A stretch of DNA of 5,875 nt from JBPBQZ01 sp050955105 (GTDB taxonomy: Bacteria; Pseudomonadota; Gammaproteobacteria; Burkholderiales; Burkholderiaceae), in NCBI GenBank assembly GCA_050955105.1, contig JBPBQZ010000107.1, positions 1 through 5,875 on the forward strand. Direction: 5' to 3'. Numbering within the stretch: the first letter of the stretch is position 1; each line of letters opens with the position of its first letter. A model generated the notes under the pieces. The model saw only the letters and a program-made list of their open reading frames with translations, had not been told where the DNA came from and ran no database searches. The translations under genes were made by a program, and so were the position numbers. Below are positions 5,586-5,875 of this stretch, piece after piece.

Positions 5586-5875
5586 GATGCAGCCAGATTG
5601 CCATCGCTCGCCTGCGGGAAGCTCAAACTCACTTCCAGCCCGGCCAACGGCGTGCGATTGCGCAGCCGCAGAAGGCCGCGATAGCGAATCACCAAGCGGT
5701 TGACGATAGCCATGCCCAGCCCCGTGCCATCGGCTTGCGTACGCGCGCTGTCTACACGATAGAAAGGCCGTGTGACGAAGGCAAGTTGCGAATCTGGAAT
5801 ACCCACGCCGCTGTCGCTCACGATCAGCTCGGCACGCGCCTGCACGATGCGAGTTTCAATCTCGATACGCGCCAC
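5561..5875 (-). CDS. Sensor histidine kinase, C-terminal ATPase part (5' end beyond window)
   Basis: The last 104 residues of a two-component sensor kinase. The ATP-binding (HATPase_c) domain is recognisable: the D box DSGVGIP (visible residues 21-27), the segment RPFYRVDSART (36-46), and the G2 box GTGLGMAIV (50-58), followed by the closing beta strand LEVSLSFP. The RVDSAR-then-GTGLG wording is of the EnvZ / RisS type. The phosphorylated histidine, N box, membrane segments and start codon lie beyond the right edge; the GTG at the last base is internal. Odd: after the G2 helix, where the family usually has HGG, this protein reads YRG. The gene lies 149 bases upstream of ahpC on the same strand. 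RisS is a possible identity from my memory of Burkholderia gene order, but the visible part cannot prove it, so no symbol is given. Confidence 0.88.
   Translation of the reverse strand: MARIEIETRIVQARAELIVSDSGVGIPDSQLAFVTRPFYRVDSARTQADGTGLGMAIVNRLVIRYRGLLRLRNRTPLAGLEVSLSFPQASDGNLAASIGIGSID

Noticed and set aside
1..5875. Mobile elements, CRISPR repeats, tRNA or toxin-antitoxin genes
   Set aside because: No direct-repeat arrays, transposase motifs, tRNA-like cloverleaf or small paired genes were seen. Nearly the whole window is accounted for by housekeeping genes.

Overview
The window is a conventional chromosomal housekeeping segment, high in GC (roughly 60% by eye). It most likely comes from a beta-proteobacterium of the Burkholderiaceae. 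The basis is the overall wording of the Mfd, IspD, IspF, AhpC and AhpD proteins and a gene order (mfd / ispD-ispF / ahpD-ahpC / sensor kinase) that I recall from Burkholderia-type chromosomes. The genus cannot be fixed without a search. I see no insertion sequence, phage gene, CRISPR array, tRNA or rRNA.

Layout. Positions 1-2857 (minus strand) hold mfd, the transcription-repair coupling factor, with the start present and about the last quarter to fifth cut off by the left edge. A 113-base divergent intergenic region (2858-2970) carries a perfect TATAAT for mfd and an overlapping -10-like hexamer for the opposite strand. Positions 2971-3723 and 3770-4252 (plus strand) hold ispD and ispF, two steps of the MEP isoprenoid pathway, probably one transcript. 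They meet ahpD (4274-4798, minus) head to head across a 21-base gap inside a palindrome that includes both stop codons. Upstream of ahpD on the same strand is ahpC (4863-5411), a 2-Cys peroxiredoxin. A textbook intrinsic terminator lies between ahpC and ahpD. A 149-base leader/promoter region precedes ahpC, and the 3' end of a sensor histidine kinase gene (5561-5875, minus) runs off the right edge.

How the genes work together. AhpC reduces peroxides, and the thiol protein AhpD can re-reduce it, as established for the mycobacterial pair. The terminator between them suggests that AhpC is made in excess of AhpD. IspD and IspF make MEcPP from MEP through intermediates (IspE is not here). Mfd is an unrelated DNA-repair gene that shares the divergent promoter region. 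The kinase lies just upstream of ahpC on the same strand, but a candidate terminator and a separate ahpC promoter suggest separate transcription.

I find no new multi-gene system. The points most worth a second look are: a polar insertion of about 60 residues in the Mfd linker; an insertion of about 14 residues in IspD next to its active-site region; two back-to-back 12-base tandem duplications at the ispD stop codon; the terminator between ahpC and ahpD with no room for a second promoter; and a perfect dyad overlapping the ahpC -35 box.
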